Counted from the stretch's first letter, positions 43,344 to 52,487 are shown. The stretch: 64,000 bases of DNA from CAYSRJ01 sp964521865 (GCA_964521865.1 CAZFTJ010000005.1:137237-201236); one strand, 5' to 3'. The notes: generated by a model not told the origin, from the sequence alone. Made by a program: numbers and translations.

Positions 43344-44702
43344 ATGGAAAAAGCAGTAAAACTCACATCTGAACGGACAAAATCGCTGCTGAATGAAAAA
43401 AAATTCTTCGAGCTCAAAACAATGTTAAACGAAGCACTTCCTCCGGATATTATGGAATTAATAGACGATCTGGAAATTCCGGAACAGGTTCTTCTCTTTC
43501 GCCTTCTCAGCAAGGAAACCGCCGCCCGGGTCTTTTCACTTCTCGACCATGACGATCAGGAAGTACTGCTGGAGCATTTCAAAACCGAGAGAGTGAAGGA
43601 AATCATCGGAGAAATGGACCCTGACGACAGAGCCGAACTTTTCGACGAGCTTCCCGAGTGGATGGTAAAACGGCTGCTTCGGCTGCTTGCACCGGAGGAG
43701 AGAAGGGAGGTAAACAGGCTTCTCAACTACCCGGAAGATTCCGCCGGACGGTTGATGACGCCGGAATTCATCGAGCTGAAAAAGGGGATAGCCGCCGGGG
43801 AGGCAATAGAGAGAATACGTACGATCGGACTTGACAAGGAGACGATATACTACTCGTATGTCGTCGACGAGCGCGGTATTCTCACCGGCATCGTCAGTCT
43901 CAAGGACCTGCTCCTCTCCGATCCGGACAGAAAAGTCCAGGATATCATGACCACCAACATCGTGTACTCGAACACGACCGACGACCAGGAGGAAACTGCC
44001 AACATACTGGCCAAATACGACATCAGCGCGATTCCCGTTGTCGACAAGGACAAGAAACTTGTCGGTATAATCACGGTCGACGACATCGTTGACGTCATCC
44101 ATGAGGAGGCGACAGAGGATTTTCACAAAATGGCCGGAATTGAGGCGACCGACGCGCCCTATTTAAGCACAGGCTTTTTTCTTATGGGCAGAAAACGCGC
44201 ACTCTGGCTCGTTATTCTCCTTATAACATCCTACCTCTCCTCGGTCGTACTGAAAAACTACTCCGATATTCTGCAAATCGTCATACCTCTCGCCTTTTTT
44301 ATTCCAATGCTCACAGGGACCTGCGGCAATACAGCCATGCAGTCCGCCACCCTTATTATCAGGGGGCTCGCCACCGGTGAAATAGGGTTGAGGGATTTTA
44401 TCAGGATAATCGGCAGGGAGATTCTCATGGGCGGTTTTCTGGGAATTATTCTCGGGCTGCTCTCCTTTATCCGGGCTCATTTTGTGGATGCAAACCCGCT
44501 CGTCGGTGTTACGGTCGGACTTGCGGTTATTATAAGCGTTACAGCGGCGAATATCATCGGAACGATACTTCCTCTTATTTTGAAGAAACTGAAAATCGAC
44601 CCGGCGATTTCCGCCGGCCCCTTTATTTCGACCATCATTGACGTGACAACGCTCATACTGTATTTTGAGATAGCGAAAGTCGTTTTCAATATCGTCGGAT
44701 AG
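43344..44702 (+). CDS. mgtE: Magnesium transporter MgtE
   Basis: Dimeric Mg2+ channel, 452 residues. It has the acidic N domain of helical repeats (about 15-130), a pair of CBS domains (about 135-255, with LMTPEF and DIMTTNI), a plug helix and five membrane helices (about 285-450) with GTCGNTAMQSATLIIRGLA lining the pore. GGAGGAGG lies 9 bases before the ATG. No M-box riboswitch was recognised upstream; the CBS/N domains themselves sense Mg2+. Confidence 0.95.
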   Translation: MEKAVKLTSERTKSLLNEKKFFELKTMLNEALPPDIMELIDDLEIPEQVLLFRLLSKETAARVFSLLDHDDQEVLLEHFKTERVKEIIGEMDPDDRAELFDELPEWMVKRLLRLLAPEERREVNRLLNYPEDSAGRLMTPEFIELKKGIAAGEAIERIRTIGLDKETIYYSYVVDERGILTGIVSLKDLLLSDPDRKVQDIMTTNIVYSNTTDDQEETANILAKYDISAIPVVDKDKKLVGIITVDDIVDVIHEEATEDFHKMAGIEATDAPYLSTGFFLMGRKRALWLVILLITSYLSSVVLKNYSDILQIVIPLAFFIPMLTGTCGNTAMQSATLIIRGLATGEIGLRDFIRIIGREILMGGFLGIILGLLSFIRAHFVDANPLVGVTVGLAVIISVTAANIIGTILPLILKKLKIDPAISAGPFISTIIDVTTLILYFEIAKVVFNIVG

Positions 44703-44773
44703 GGTTATGTCCGCTCAACTTTGTTCAGGTGCTTTCACCGGCGGCATTATTTGGACACGAAGCGTCCGAATAA
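44703..44773. repeat. Composite dispersed repeat between mgtE and murB
   Basis: GGTTATGTCCGCTCAACT (44703-44720) recurs with one difference at 58925-58942. CACCGGCGGCATTAT (44736-44750) recurs as CACTGGCGGCATCAT at 58961-58975, and a GGAC...GTCC stem around ACGAAGC follows at 44753-44767. The shared order of blocks shows a real repeated unit rather than chance palindromes. Confidence 0.7.
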
Positions 44774-44810
44774 CAAATCACCGGCAGGACTCTCGATACA
44801 GGCAATTGAA

Positions 44811-45713
44811 ATGAAGGAAATCGAGAAAAAAATTCAGCGCTCGGTGCCCCTCGCATCATTTACCACATTCAAAATCGGCGGGCCGGCGCAGTATTTTATC
44901 GCGCCCGACACGACCCGTCAGCTCAGGGATGCACTTGAATGGGCTCTGATGAGGAACATACCCTTTTTTGTCATGGGAGGAGGTGCGAATATACTCGTCC
45001 ATGACGACGGATATCACGGCCTCGTCATCAATACAAGGGAATTAAACTGTATGACCGTCAGCGGCACACGGATATATGCGGAGTGCGGCGCGCCCGTCGA
45101 CTCCCTTGTGGATGAAAGTCTCAGGCATTCACTTACAGGGCTCGAGTTTGCAGCCGGCCTGCCCGGTACGGTAGGCGGCGCCCTGTTCATGAACGCGAGG
45201 GCGTATGAAGGCGAATTTTCTCGCATCGTGCATGAGGTGCATGCCGTGGACGCCGGTCAAAGCGGAGTGAGGGAGCGCAGGCTGAAAAGCAGTGAAATCA
45301 ATTTTTCCTATAAGAAATCAATATTTCAGGAGGGGAAACTGTTTGTATCGAGCGTCCACTTTGTCCTTTCAAAGGGCCGGGAGGGGGCGATACGGAGGGG
45401 CATTGAAAAGAACAGAAAGAAGAGAATGGAGGCGGGGCAGTACACATTTCCCAACGCGGGCTGCATATTCAAAAATGATTACAGCATGAGAAGCCCCGCA
45501 GGCGTCATAATCGACGAGCTCGGTCTCAAGGGAAAGAGAATAGGAGACGCCGAGGTATATGAAAGACACGCAAACTTTATCATAAACAGCGGAAACGCAC
45601 GCGCTGCGGACGTATACGCGCTCATTCGGTATATCGAACATGAAGTGCTGCAAAAAACGGGTATTCGGCTGCAGAGAGAGATCATACTTCTCGGTAATTG
45701 GGACGATAATTGA
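44811..45713 (+). CDS. murB: UDP-N-acetylenolpyruvoylglucosamine reductase
   Basis: FAD/NADPH enzyme completing UDP-MurNAc, 300 residues, type II MurB length. TTFKIGGPAQYF, GGGANILVHDDGYHGLV (FAD), GLEFAAGLPGTVGGALFMNA and the C-terminal SPAGVIIDELGLKGKRIGDAEVYERHANFI are diagnostic. The catalytic serine region FPNAGCIFKN has cysteine in the nucleophile-acid slot, as in several type II enzymes. ATG 44811 is used; the open frame to the left crosses a repeat. Confidence 0.96.
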   Translation: MKEIEKKIQRSVPLASFTTFKIGGPAQYFIAPDTTRQLRDALEWALMRNIPFFVMGGGANILVHDDGYHGLVINTRELNCMTVSGTRIYAECGAPVDSLVDESLRHSLTGLEFAAGLPGTVGGALFMNARAYEGEFSRIVHEVHAVDAGQSGVRERRLKSSEINFSYKKSIFQEGKLFVSSVHFVLSKGREGAIRRGIEKNRKKRMEAGQYTFPNAGCIFKNDYSMRSPAGVIIDELGLKGKRIGDAEVYERHANFIINSGNARAADVYALIRYIEHEVLQKTGIRLQREIILLGNWDDN

Positions 45714-45748
45714 ATCGTAAAAAGTGATGATTTAATACGTTTATGTGG

Positions 45749-45754
45749 TATAAT
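45749..45754 (+). promoter_or_regulatory. Extended -10 promoter of the PorV-like gene, predicted leaderless
   Basis: TGGTATAAT (45746-45754) is an extended -10 with a perfect TATAAT. Only seven bases separate it from the ATG at 45762, so transcription should start at or next to the start codon. No Shine-Dalgarno sequence is present. Confidence 0.6.
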
Positions 45755-45761
45755 TAATAGC

Positions 45762-47522
45762 ATGGTGAGGAAACTTCTAATACTATGTGCTCTACCTGTG
45801 CTCCTGCTCGTACCGGTTTTCACGGCAGCTCAATCGGAAGTGGGCGGCGTGGAGAATGTTTTTTCCTACGGCGCGGGACTCAGGGCGCTCGGCATGGGCG
45901 GAGCCTTTACCGCGATGGAAAACGACGCTACCCTTGCGTACTGGAATCCCGGGGCAATGGCTTTCAACCAGTACAAGGAGATATCCCTGTTCGGAACACG
46001 CCTCATCGCCGACTCGTTCTATTTGTCCGCTTTTTATTCAAACCCGACAACAAGATTCGGAACCCTCAGCCTTGGCGGAATAGGCGTATATACAAACGGA
46101 ATAGAATCCTACGATGAGTATGCCTCGCCGATCACCGATGCGAGCACGGATTATCTGCACTATCAGATGCTTCTGTCGTACGGGTACAACTTCAAATTCG
46201 GACTGGGGCTCGGTGCGACGGCCAAGGTAGAGCAGCTTCGCATCACCGATTACAAGGGAACGGGTGCGAGCTTCGATGTCGGCGCATACTACAAACCGCC
46301 CAGGATGCAGTGGCTCAGTCTCGGTGCGGTTGTACAGGACGTATACGGCACAGGAATTAAGATTGCCGACGAATTCGAACAGAATACGCGCATCTACAAG
46401 CTCGGCGCGGCAACTAACTTTAAGATGGGCGAAAAGAAGACCACCCGGCTCTCGTTTGCCCTCGACGGGCGTGCATTTACCGATAACTACAATCCGGGCA
46501 GTCATACCCTGCTGTACGATCTCAGTATCGGAAGCGAGCTCTCATTCAACGACGAATTCATGCTGCGTGCGGGCTACAAGAATTTCAGTCTCGATACCGC
46601 ATTTCAGAACCTCCCGCTGGGCGTTACCGCCGGTCTGACCGTCAGGCGCTGGGGATTCGGAATAGACTATGCGGTCGGGTTCGAAGACCCGGAATGGCAG
46701 GGAGCAGCCGAGCTTTTCATGCGGCTCGGACTGACCTACAGATTCGGGAAGAGCATGGATGAAAAAAAGAGAATCGAGGCTCAGAAAATCAGGGATGAAA
46801 TAAACCAGGGCATCAAAGCGGCGACCGAAAAATACGAACAGGACCTCAGCAAACTCTCCCAGCAGTACGATCAGGAGAAGAAACAACTCACGGAGGATAT
46901 AGATCAGTACAAGGGGGAAATTGATCAGTACAAGAATCAAGTTGCAACACTCGGTGAAACAGTCGATACCGGGCAGGGAACCATCAAAGACCTTACCGAC
47001 AAGTTGGAAGAAGCGCGCAAGAATCTTCAGGACCGGACGAATCAGTACGACAGGGATCGTGCAGCTCTCAAGACGCAGCTCATTCAGCAGCAAAACGCCT
47101 TTCAGACACAGATCGGCACGCAGAAGCAGCAGTCTGAACAGGAGATATCAACCCTGACCGCCAACGAGATGTTCAAATCCGAAAACTACGCGCTCGGCCT
47201 GCAGCTGTTTTCGGACGGACGGTACAAAGATGCGCTCGATGCATTCGAAACCGTGGCCCGGGCCGATCAGAACTACCTCAAGGTTCAGGAATACATAGCC
47301 AGAACCAAAGCGCAGATGATCAATGTCTCGAGCTACAATCCAGAAATACTGGACATTTACTACAGCGGCATCGACCTCTTTGTGCAGAAAAAGTATGAGG
47401 AAGCGATTGCGGAATGGAAAAAGATTCTCGCGATCGACCCGTACAATAAACTGGCTCTGCGGAGTATCAAGGAAGCGGAAGACCGCCTGAGCAAGCTCAA
47501 GGAGCTCGGAATAAGCGAGTAA
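45762..47522 (+). CDS. PorV/UPF0164-like outer-membrane barrel with coiled coil and TPR tail
   Basis: 586 residues in three parts. A signal peptide (about 1-23, ending FTAAQ) and a PorV/PorQ/UPF0164-type beta-barrel (about 30-325, opening with GAGLRALGMGGAFTAMENDATLAYWNPGAM and closing on GLTYRFG) come first. A strongly charged Gln/Lys/Glu/Asp coiled coil follows (about 330-465, with DQYKGEIDQYKNQ repeats). The C-terminus holds two TPR-like units (YALGLQLFSDGRYKDALDAF and YYSGIDLFVQKKYEEAIAEW). The barrel predicts outer-membrane location; coiled coil and TPRs would sit in the periplasm and could bind partners. Confidence 0.85.
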   Translation: MVRKLLILCALPVLLLVPVFTAAQSEVGGVENVFSYGAGLRALGMGGAFTAMENDATLAYWNPGAMAFNQYKEISLFGTRLIADSFYLSAFYSNPTTRFGTLSLGGIGVYTNGIESYDEYASPITDASTDYLHYQMLLSYGYNFKFGLGLGATAKVEQLRITDYKGTGASFDVGAYYKPPRMQWLSLGAVVQDVYGTGIKIADEFEQNTRIYKLGAATNFKMGEKKTTRLSFALDGRAFTDNYNPGSHTLLYDLSIGSELSFNDEFMLRAGYKNFSLDTAFQNLPLGVTAGLTVRRWGFGIDYAVGFEDPEWQGAAELFMRLGLTYRFGKSMDEKKRIEAQKIRDEINQGIKAATEKYEQDLSKLSQQYDQEKKQLTEDIDQYKGEIDQYKNQVATLGETVDTGQGTIKDLTDKLEEARKNLQDRTNQYDRDRAALKTQLIQQQNAFQTQIGTQKQQSEQEISTLTANEMFKSENYALGLQLFSDGRYKDALDAFETVARADQNYLKVQEYIARTKAQMINVSSYNPEILDIYYSGIDLFVQKKYEEAIAEWKKILAIDPYNKLALRSIKEAEDRLSKLKELGISE

Positions 47523-47525
47523 GCG

Positions 47526-48356
47526 TTAAAAATTCGCCTGCATGAGCATACCGGTATCTCTGAACCCGAGCTTTCTGTACAGGCTGTAGGCGGGCCTGTT
47601 TGCGGTATTTACGAAAAGGAGAACCCGTTCGTAGCTCTTAAAGAGCTGTACAAGGTGATATGAAACAACCGCGCTTCCGTACCCCCTTCTTCGGCAGGAT
47701 GGGACGACGTACACCGATCCTATCTGGCATATATTCTCGTATCGCGCATTTACTCCGGCCATGGCAACCGGCACGGGCCCTTCGAACACAGCGGATATTT
47801 CCCCCCGCATCATCTTTCTTTTTAAACTTGCGAGAACCCTCTCTCGATGTATATCAGAAGCACATGCCCCGACTTCCTCGATTTCATACTGGATCTGAAG
47901 CGGGAGAAGCTGCGATGCGATATCCGGAGAGGGCGTCGTACCCCGGTACATCAGCCTGGGACGGAGCCATGACCGATAGATCTCCATTGTGATAAAATTC
48001 TTTACCGCTACCGACCGTTCACCCGAGAACCTTTCAAAGGTGCGGACGCTCAGAACATCTCCGAACAGAGTCTTGGAGCCAGGAAACCTGCCGGCAACAA
48101 ACTGCACCGCACGTTGTAAAGAAGAAAGGGGCATGCCCCCCGCAAGAAAAAGATGTATCGAAGAGCCGCTCTTTGAATGGATGATACCGACGGTTCGTCC
48201 GTTCTGAACAAAACAGTAGTTGTGAAACCGCATGTGATCCTGCGCAATGCCTTCAAACAGATAGGCATCGTTGACTCGCGCTTCCTTTAAAAAATTGAGG
48301 CAATCGCGTCTTACTTTTTTTCTTTCTATTTTCCGAACTTTTATAGTATTTTCCAT
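47526..48356 (-). CDS. GNAT-family acetyltransferase
   Basis: 276 residues. The C-terminal ~130 form a GNAT domain, with VYVVPSCRRRGYGSAVVSY as the acetyl-CoA motif A and LFVNTANRPAYSLYRKLGF as motif B. The N-terminal half (FLFEG-like NDAYLFEGIAQDH, SGSSIHLFLAGG) looks like a second, degenerate GNAT-like domain, as in DUF4081/FR47-type proteins. Substrate unknown. It ends four bases from the convergent PorV-like gene. ATG 48356 leaves a 30-base gap to the divergent YkgJ gene. Confidence 0.82.
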   Translation of the reverse strand: MENTIKVRKIERKKVRRDCLNFLKEARVNDAYLFEGIAQDHMRFHNYCFVQNGRTVGIIHSKSGSSIHLFLAGGMPLSSLQRAVQFVAGRFPGSKTLFGDVLSVRTFERFSGERSVAVKNFITMEIYRSWLRPRLMYRGTTPSPDIASQLLPLQIQYEIEEVGACASDIHRERVLASLKRKMMRGEISAVFEGPVPVAMAGVNARYENICQIGSVYVVPSCRRRGYGSAVVSYHLVQLFKSYERVLLFVNTANRPAYSLYRKLGFRDTGMLMQANF

Positions 48357-48386
48357 TGCTGAACCCGCAGAATCCGTAGAGGCGCA

Positions 48387-48875
48387 ATGAATCACAGTAA
48401 AAAAGACGAACCCTTTTATCACAGAGGACTTCAGTTCGAATGCACGAAGTGCGGTAAATGCTGCACCGGCTATCCCGGTTTCGTGTATCTCTGTGAAGAT
48501 GATATAGAAAGTATAGCAAAGTTCCTGAAAATGGACAAAGGGTCATTTATACAAAAATATACACGCAGTGCCCGGGTGTTCGCAGAACCCAGGCTTTCTC
48601 TGATCGAGAAACCTCCCTATGACTGCGTATTCTGGGAGAGGGTCTGCACCATCTATCCCGTACGGCCCTACCAGTGCAGGTCATACCCTTTCTGGAAACG
48701 AAACCTCGTTTCTTACAGGGAATGGGAAAAGGTAGGGAGCATATGCTCGGGAATAAACAGGGGACGGGTTTATTCGAGAGCCGAGATCGATGCCTGGCTG
48801 AGAAATACGCCTTCATACAACTGGAAAAGGTTCTCTTCTGTTCCCGTCACCATCAGTCGAGCTCAATCGCACTAA
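48387..48875 (+). CDS. YkgJ-family cysteine-cluster protein
   Basis: 162 residues with the family's Fe-S or zinc-type cysteine pattern. CTKCGKCCTGYPGFVYL, then CVFWE..VCTIYPVRPYQCRSYPFW, together giving eight conserved-looking cysteines; a late cysteine (SICSG) may also take part. The family (UPF0153/PF03692) is widespread and its function is unknown. AGAGGCG precedes the ATG. Confidence 0.9.
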   Translation: MNHSKKDEPFYHRGLQFECTKCGKCCTGYPGFVYLCEDDIESIAKFLKMDKGSFIQKYTRSARVFAEPRLSLIEKPPYDCVFWERVCTIYPVRPYQCRSYPFWKRNLVSYREWEKVGSICSGINRGRVYSRAEIDAWLRNTPSYNWKRFSSVPVTISRAQSH

Positions 48876-48910
48876 TCTCTCGTAATAATCATGGACGGCG
48901 CTCTGCCGTG

Positions 48911-48982
48911 ATGCCGCCGGTGCAAGCACCGGCGGCATTATCCGGATGCAACGGGTCGGGTAGTGCCGCGTGACGGCGGCAT
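48911..48982. repeat. Dispersed palindrome, most perfect copy
   Basis: ATGCCGCCGGTGC (48911-48923), AA, and GCACCGGCGGCAT (48924-48938 region) make a perfect 13-base-pair stem with a two-base centre. It is followed by TATCCGG and a second small stem TGCCGC/GCGGCA (48964-48981). It lies between the YkgJ and MFS genes. Confidence 0.8.
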
Positions 48983-49038
48983 CACCACGGACCCCGGCGC
49001 CCGCGGTGCGATTATCGATAGAAACGGGATGGAGAATA

Positions 49039-50274
49039 ATGTCCAAAAATCGGACTCTCATTATACTCGGCTTTTTCATTCAGTTCACCACCATGGCCTT
49101 CGGCCGATTCGCCTACACCCTCGTCTATCCCGATATGATGAATTCGCTTGCCCTTTCCCACACCGCCATGAGCATGCTCGGTACGGGTATTGTAGCCGGC
49201 TACCTGCTCAATTCTCATATCAGCGGATGGCTCTCAAATCGAATCGGCGCGCACCAAACCGTGTGTATATCCATTTTTCTCTCATCTCTTTCACTTTTCA
49301 TTCTCGGGTATGTTTCACGATTTTCAGTTCTCCTTGCCGCATCATTCGTTCTGGGCGCTTCCGCATCGGGTGCATATGTGCCTCTTATTCACATTCTCAA
49401 CAGAGAGACCGGAGGAAAGGCCGCGGTATTCGGATTCGTTATGGGAGGCGCGGGAGCCGGTATTCTTATGAGCGGGTATCTCATCCCCTTTGTTCTGACG
49501 CACCAGCCGATTCAGGGATACCGTACGACCTGGTATACGCTCTCACTGATCAACGTCGTTGTACTCGCGCTCTCGCTCGCATTTTTCAGAAAGGAGCTTC
49601 ATACAGACGGATATACTGCAGCACGGTTAAAAAGAGAGGGCAGACTCGTCCCCGTTCTTTACAGACACCGCAGGCTTCAGCTCGTCCTGCTCGCCTATTT
49701 TTTCGTCGGCTTTTCCTACATCATATACGTTACCTTTTTCGGAGCCTATACGGTTGACGAGCTCGGTTTTACGATCAGGTCGACCGGAGCGATGTGGTCG
49801 CTTTTCGGCATCAATACGATTTATTCCGGAATTATCTGGGGAGTGCTGTCGGACCGGTACGATAAGACGGATATGGGGATTTTTTCGCTGCTCACCCTTC
49901 TTCTCTCCGTTTTCATCGTTACAGTCGGCAGGCAGGAGCTCCTCTTCTACATATCGACTTTTCTCTTCGGCTTTTCCTTCATGGGAGTGCTGACCGTTAT
50001 AATCTCCATTATAAGCGATCTGGTGCCTGAGGAAAGCATGTCCATGGTTTTCGGCTTTTCGACGCTGGTACACGGCGGAGCGCAGGCGCTGAGCACGCCG
50101 ATCGCGGGTTCTCTCAAAGACGTAACGGGCACATTCAGAGTTTCCTTTATACTCTCCTGTGCGGGCACAGGCATCGGCATTTTGATCTTTACAATTCTGA
50201 AAGCAATACAAAAACAGGCGGCAAACAGGGCGGACGATGCCGGCCGGAACATTCCGATCGGCTATGAATCCTGA
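49039..50274 (+). CDS. MFS transporter (YbfB-like)
   Basis: 411-residue major facilitator with about 12 membrane segments. The N-terminus TTMAFGRFAYTLVYPDMM and GTGIVAGYLLNSHISGWLSNRIGAH (motif A region) resembles YbfB/YjiJ-type MFS proteins, and WGVLSDRYDKTDMG repeats motif A in the second half. Substrate unknown. ATG 49039 is preceded by GGATGGAG. It converges on the alpha-oxoamine synthase gene. Confidence 0.85.
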   Translation: MSKNRTLIILGFFIQFTTMAFGRFAYTLVYPDMMNSLALSHTAMSMLGTGIVAGYLLNSHISGWLSNRIGAHQTVCISIFLSSLSLFILGYVSRFSVLLAASFVLGASASGAYVPLIHILNRETGGKAAVFGFVMGGAGAGILMSGYLIPFVLTHQPIQGYRTTWYTLSLINVVVLALSLAFFRKELHTDGYTAARLKREGRLVPVLYRHRRLQLVLLAYFFVGFSYIIYVTFFGAYTVDELGFTIRSTGAMWSLFGINTIYSGIIWGVLSDRYDKTDMGIFSLLTLLLSVFIVTVGRQELLFYISTFLFGFSFMGVLTVIISIISDLVPEESMSMVFGFSTLVHGGAQALSTPIAGSLKDVTGTFRVSFILSCAGTGIGILIFTILKAIQKQAANRADDAGRNIPIGYES

Positions 50275-50303
50275 AATCCGCAGGCTCCGACAGCCGGATT
50301 TTC
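50274..50303. terminator. Bidirectional terminator hairpin between MFS and oxoamine synthase genes
   Basis: AAATCC (50274-50279) pairs with GGATTT (50296-50301), enclosing an inner GGCT/AGCC stem. The hairpin sits directly at the MFS stop codon, and a short T-run completes it on the plus strand (A-run on the other side for the minus strand). Confidence 0.5.
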
Positions 50304-50316
50304 ATTGAAAACCGCT

Positions 50317-51498
50317 CTATATAACGCCGAGCTTCTTTCCCGCCTTTTTGAACACATCGAGTGCAAAATCGAGCTGTTCATCGGTGTGTGTGGCGATATA
50401 GCTCGTCCGTATGAGCGAACGGCCGGGAGGAACCGCGGGAGGAACGACCGGATTGACAAAAAGACCCCTGTCGGTCACAACTCTCCAGAGCATGAGGCAT
50501 GTGTCCATATCTCCTATAATAAGCGGAACAATCGGTGTAACGGTTGGACCGACATCGTAGCCCATGTCCCTGAAGGCACGGCGCATCTTCTCGGCTATCC
50601 GAAACAGCCTCCTCCTTCTCTCGGGCTCGTTCTCTATTATGTCGAGCGCGGCATTCACGGCGCCGATTATGGCCGGCGGCGGGCTTGCGCTGAAGATGAG
50701 CGGGCGCGAGTGATGCTTGATGTAATTGATGACCTTGCTCTGGGATGCGGCAAAACCGCCGATGGTTGCAAACGATTTGCTGAACGTCGCCATCTGAATA
50801 TCCACCTCATCCTCGACGCCGAAATGCTCCGCGGTTCCCCTGCCGTTTGCACCGAGCACACCGACCGCATGTGCTTCATCCACCATTATCCGGGCACCGT
50901 GTTTCCTTGCAATCTCGACTATAGCGGGAAGGTCGGCAAGGTCTCCCTCCATGCTGAAAACCCCATCTACAACGATGAGCTTGCCGCTGTTTCTATCCGA
51001 GTCTTCGAGCACCCTCTTCAAGTCGGTCATATCGTTATGTCTGTATTTGACCACCTTCGCAAAGCTGAGCCGGCATCCGTCGATGATGCTTGCATGATCG
51101 ATCTTGTCCAGGTAGACGATATTGTCCTTGCCGGTAATGGTGGATATTATACCGAGATTCGTCATATACCCTGTCGAAAAGAGGAGCACACGCTCTCTTT
51201 TCATGAACAGTGCGAGCTTTTCTTCGAGGTTTTCATGTATATTCAGGGTGCCGTTTAGAAATCTCGATCCCGCACAGCCGGTGCCGTGCTTCTGAACGTT
51301 TTCAACGGCACTTTGAATGGTTTTTTCATTGAAAGTCAGCCCCATGTACGAGTTGGAGCCGAGCATGATCATTTTCTTTCCGTCTATGTATACCTCGGTA
51401 TCAGTCCCTGTCTCAATCGCGCGGAAATACGGGTACAACCCCTTTGCCTTGTACTCTTCAACAAGAGAATAATCATACGCCTTCTGAAAAATATCCAT
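50317..51498 (-). CDS. Alpha-oxoamine synthase, serine palmitoyltransferase-like
   Basis: PLP enzyme of the KBL/AONS/SPT family, 393 residues. LGSNSYMGLT, GTGCAGSRFLNGTLNIHENLE, VDEAHAVGVLG and ATFSKSFATIGG (PLP lysine) are intact. The N-terminal EEYKAKGLYPYFRAIETGTDTEV and the GCAGSRFLNGT wording are closest, from memory, to bacterial serine palmitoyltransferases rather than to Kbl or BioF; this needs a tree. If correct, the cell may make sphingolipid-like lipids. ATG 51498 has AAGGTGA upstream; no bio or tdh genes are nearby. Confidence 0.82.
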   Translation of the reverse strand: MDIFQKAYDYSLVEEYKAKGLYPYFRAIETGTDTEVYIDGKKMIMLGSNSYMGLTFNEKTIQSAVENVQKHGTGCAGSRFLNGTLNIHENLEEKLALFMKRERVLLFSTGYMTNLGIISTITGKDNIVYLDKIDHASIIDGCRLSFAKVVKYRHNDMTDLKRVLEDSDRNSGKLIVVDGVFSMEGDLADLPAIVEIARKHGARIMVDEAHAVGVLGANGRGTAEHFGVEDEVDIQMATFSKSFATIGGFAASQSKVINYIKHHSRPLIFSASPPPAIIGAVNAALDIIENEPERRRRLFRIAEKMRRAFRDMGYDVGPTVTPIVPLIIGDMDTCLMLWRVVTDRGLFVNPVVPPAVPPGRSLIRTSYIATHTDEQLDFALDVFKKAGKKLGVI

Positions 51499-51699
51499 GA
51501 GTATCACCTTTCGAGTATAGATCAGAAACCTTCCCCTCCCCATACGCAATTCGACCTAATATAGCATAAAACAGGGGAAATGTCGAGACGAAGAGGGGAA
51601 CGGATTCTTTAAAAACAGGATGTTTTGCAAATACGCCGGCACGCCGATAATAAGCAATGAAAGTGCAAAAAGAGCATGATTTTTGCCGATGATAGTACT

Positions 51700-51705
51700 A
51701 TAATG
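51700..51705 (+). promoter_or_regulatory. -10 element upstream of the exported protein gene
   Basis: A perfect TATAAT lies about 57 bases before the ATG at 51762. The matching -35 is poor. Confidence 0.4.
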
Positions 51706-51761
51706 TGTGGTGCCAGCGCAGCAGCCATGTCTATTTTCAGCAAGAGCTCACAGGAGGCCCT

Positions 51762-52241
51762 ATGAAAAAGATAGTCTTCATTATCTGTACGGCTTCTCTC
51801 CTTCTTGCCGGTCAGCTGATATCAGCTCAGACAATCGTCAGGATAGGGGATCTGCCGAAAAGTGAATATGTCATAAACGTGTACCAGGTGTTCGGCTTTC
51901 AGGAAGGGTATGAAGGGTATAAAGTCGTGTACATCGATGACAGCAACAGGCCCCAGCATCTCTATCTCCCGGTCGAAATGCGCGACAGTTACAAAATTTA
52001 CAAGCCTGAAGTCAGTACAGCCCAGCAGAACTTCATAATTATATGGAAAAAAGGAAACCGGGTGGAACGGGTCGAGTGGTTCATGCCCAAGGCGATAAAC
52101 TACGATCTTCCCAACTTCTCGATCCAGCCGTTCGGGGAACAGGACAAAGAGGTATTCAAAAAGATTGTTGAAAGCGGGGAGCTCGTGCTCGGCGAGATAT
52201 CCGGAGCCAAACCTCAGATCGGGGCGCCGGGCGGCCAATAA
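51762..52241 (+). CDS. Exported protein of unknown function, 159 aa
   Basis: A signal peptide (MKKIVFIICTASLLLAGQLISAQ, cleavage after about residue 23, no lipobox) is followed by about 135 residues of beta-rich sequence (VYQVFGFQEGYEGYKVVYID, YLPVEMRDSYKIYKPEV, IIWKKGNRVERVEWFMPK). I recognise no family. CAGGAGG lies 6 bases before the ATG. It is likely periplasmic. It stands alone between divergent and convergent neighbours. Confidence 0.75.
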   Translation: MKKIVFIICTASLLLAGQLISAQTIVRIGDLPKSEYVINVYQVFGFQEGYEGYKVVYIDDSNRPQHLYLPVEMRDSYKIYKPEVSTAQQNFIIIWKKGNRVERVEWFMPKAINYDLPNFSIQPFGEQDKEVFKKIVESGELVLGEISGAKPQIGAPGGQ

Positions 52242-52487
52242 ACAGGCCGCACGGGGCTGTCGATAAACCGGGAGGCATGAGGCCGCCGATATAAACAGGG
52301 AGGCATCCGGGTATGATGCGGTCGATGCAAACCCCGGAATTGTTGTAAACGGCTCGCCGCAGGTTATCCTTCAGACAAGCAAGAAATTTTCCGACACGCG
52401 TCCACAGGTGCATTGCTACAGGGGATAGTTTCCGTTATACCTGAAGGTACCGTACACCGCCTCGCTCCATCCAGACCATGCCCGGGA
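52242..52487. repeat. Short tandem duplication in the gap before aroA
   Basis: GATAAACCGGGAGGCATGAG (from 52262) is echoed 30 bases later by ATATAAACAGGGAGGCATCC, giving two ~16-base units 30-31 bases apart. The rest of this 246-base gap shows nothing I can name. Confidence 0.4.
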
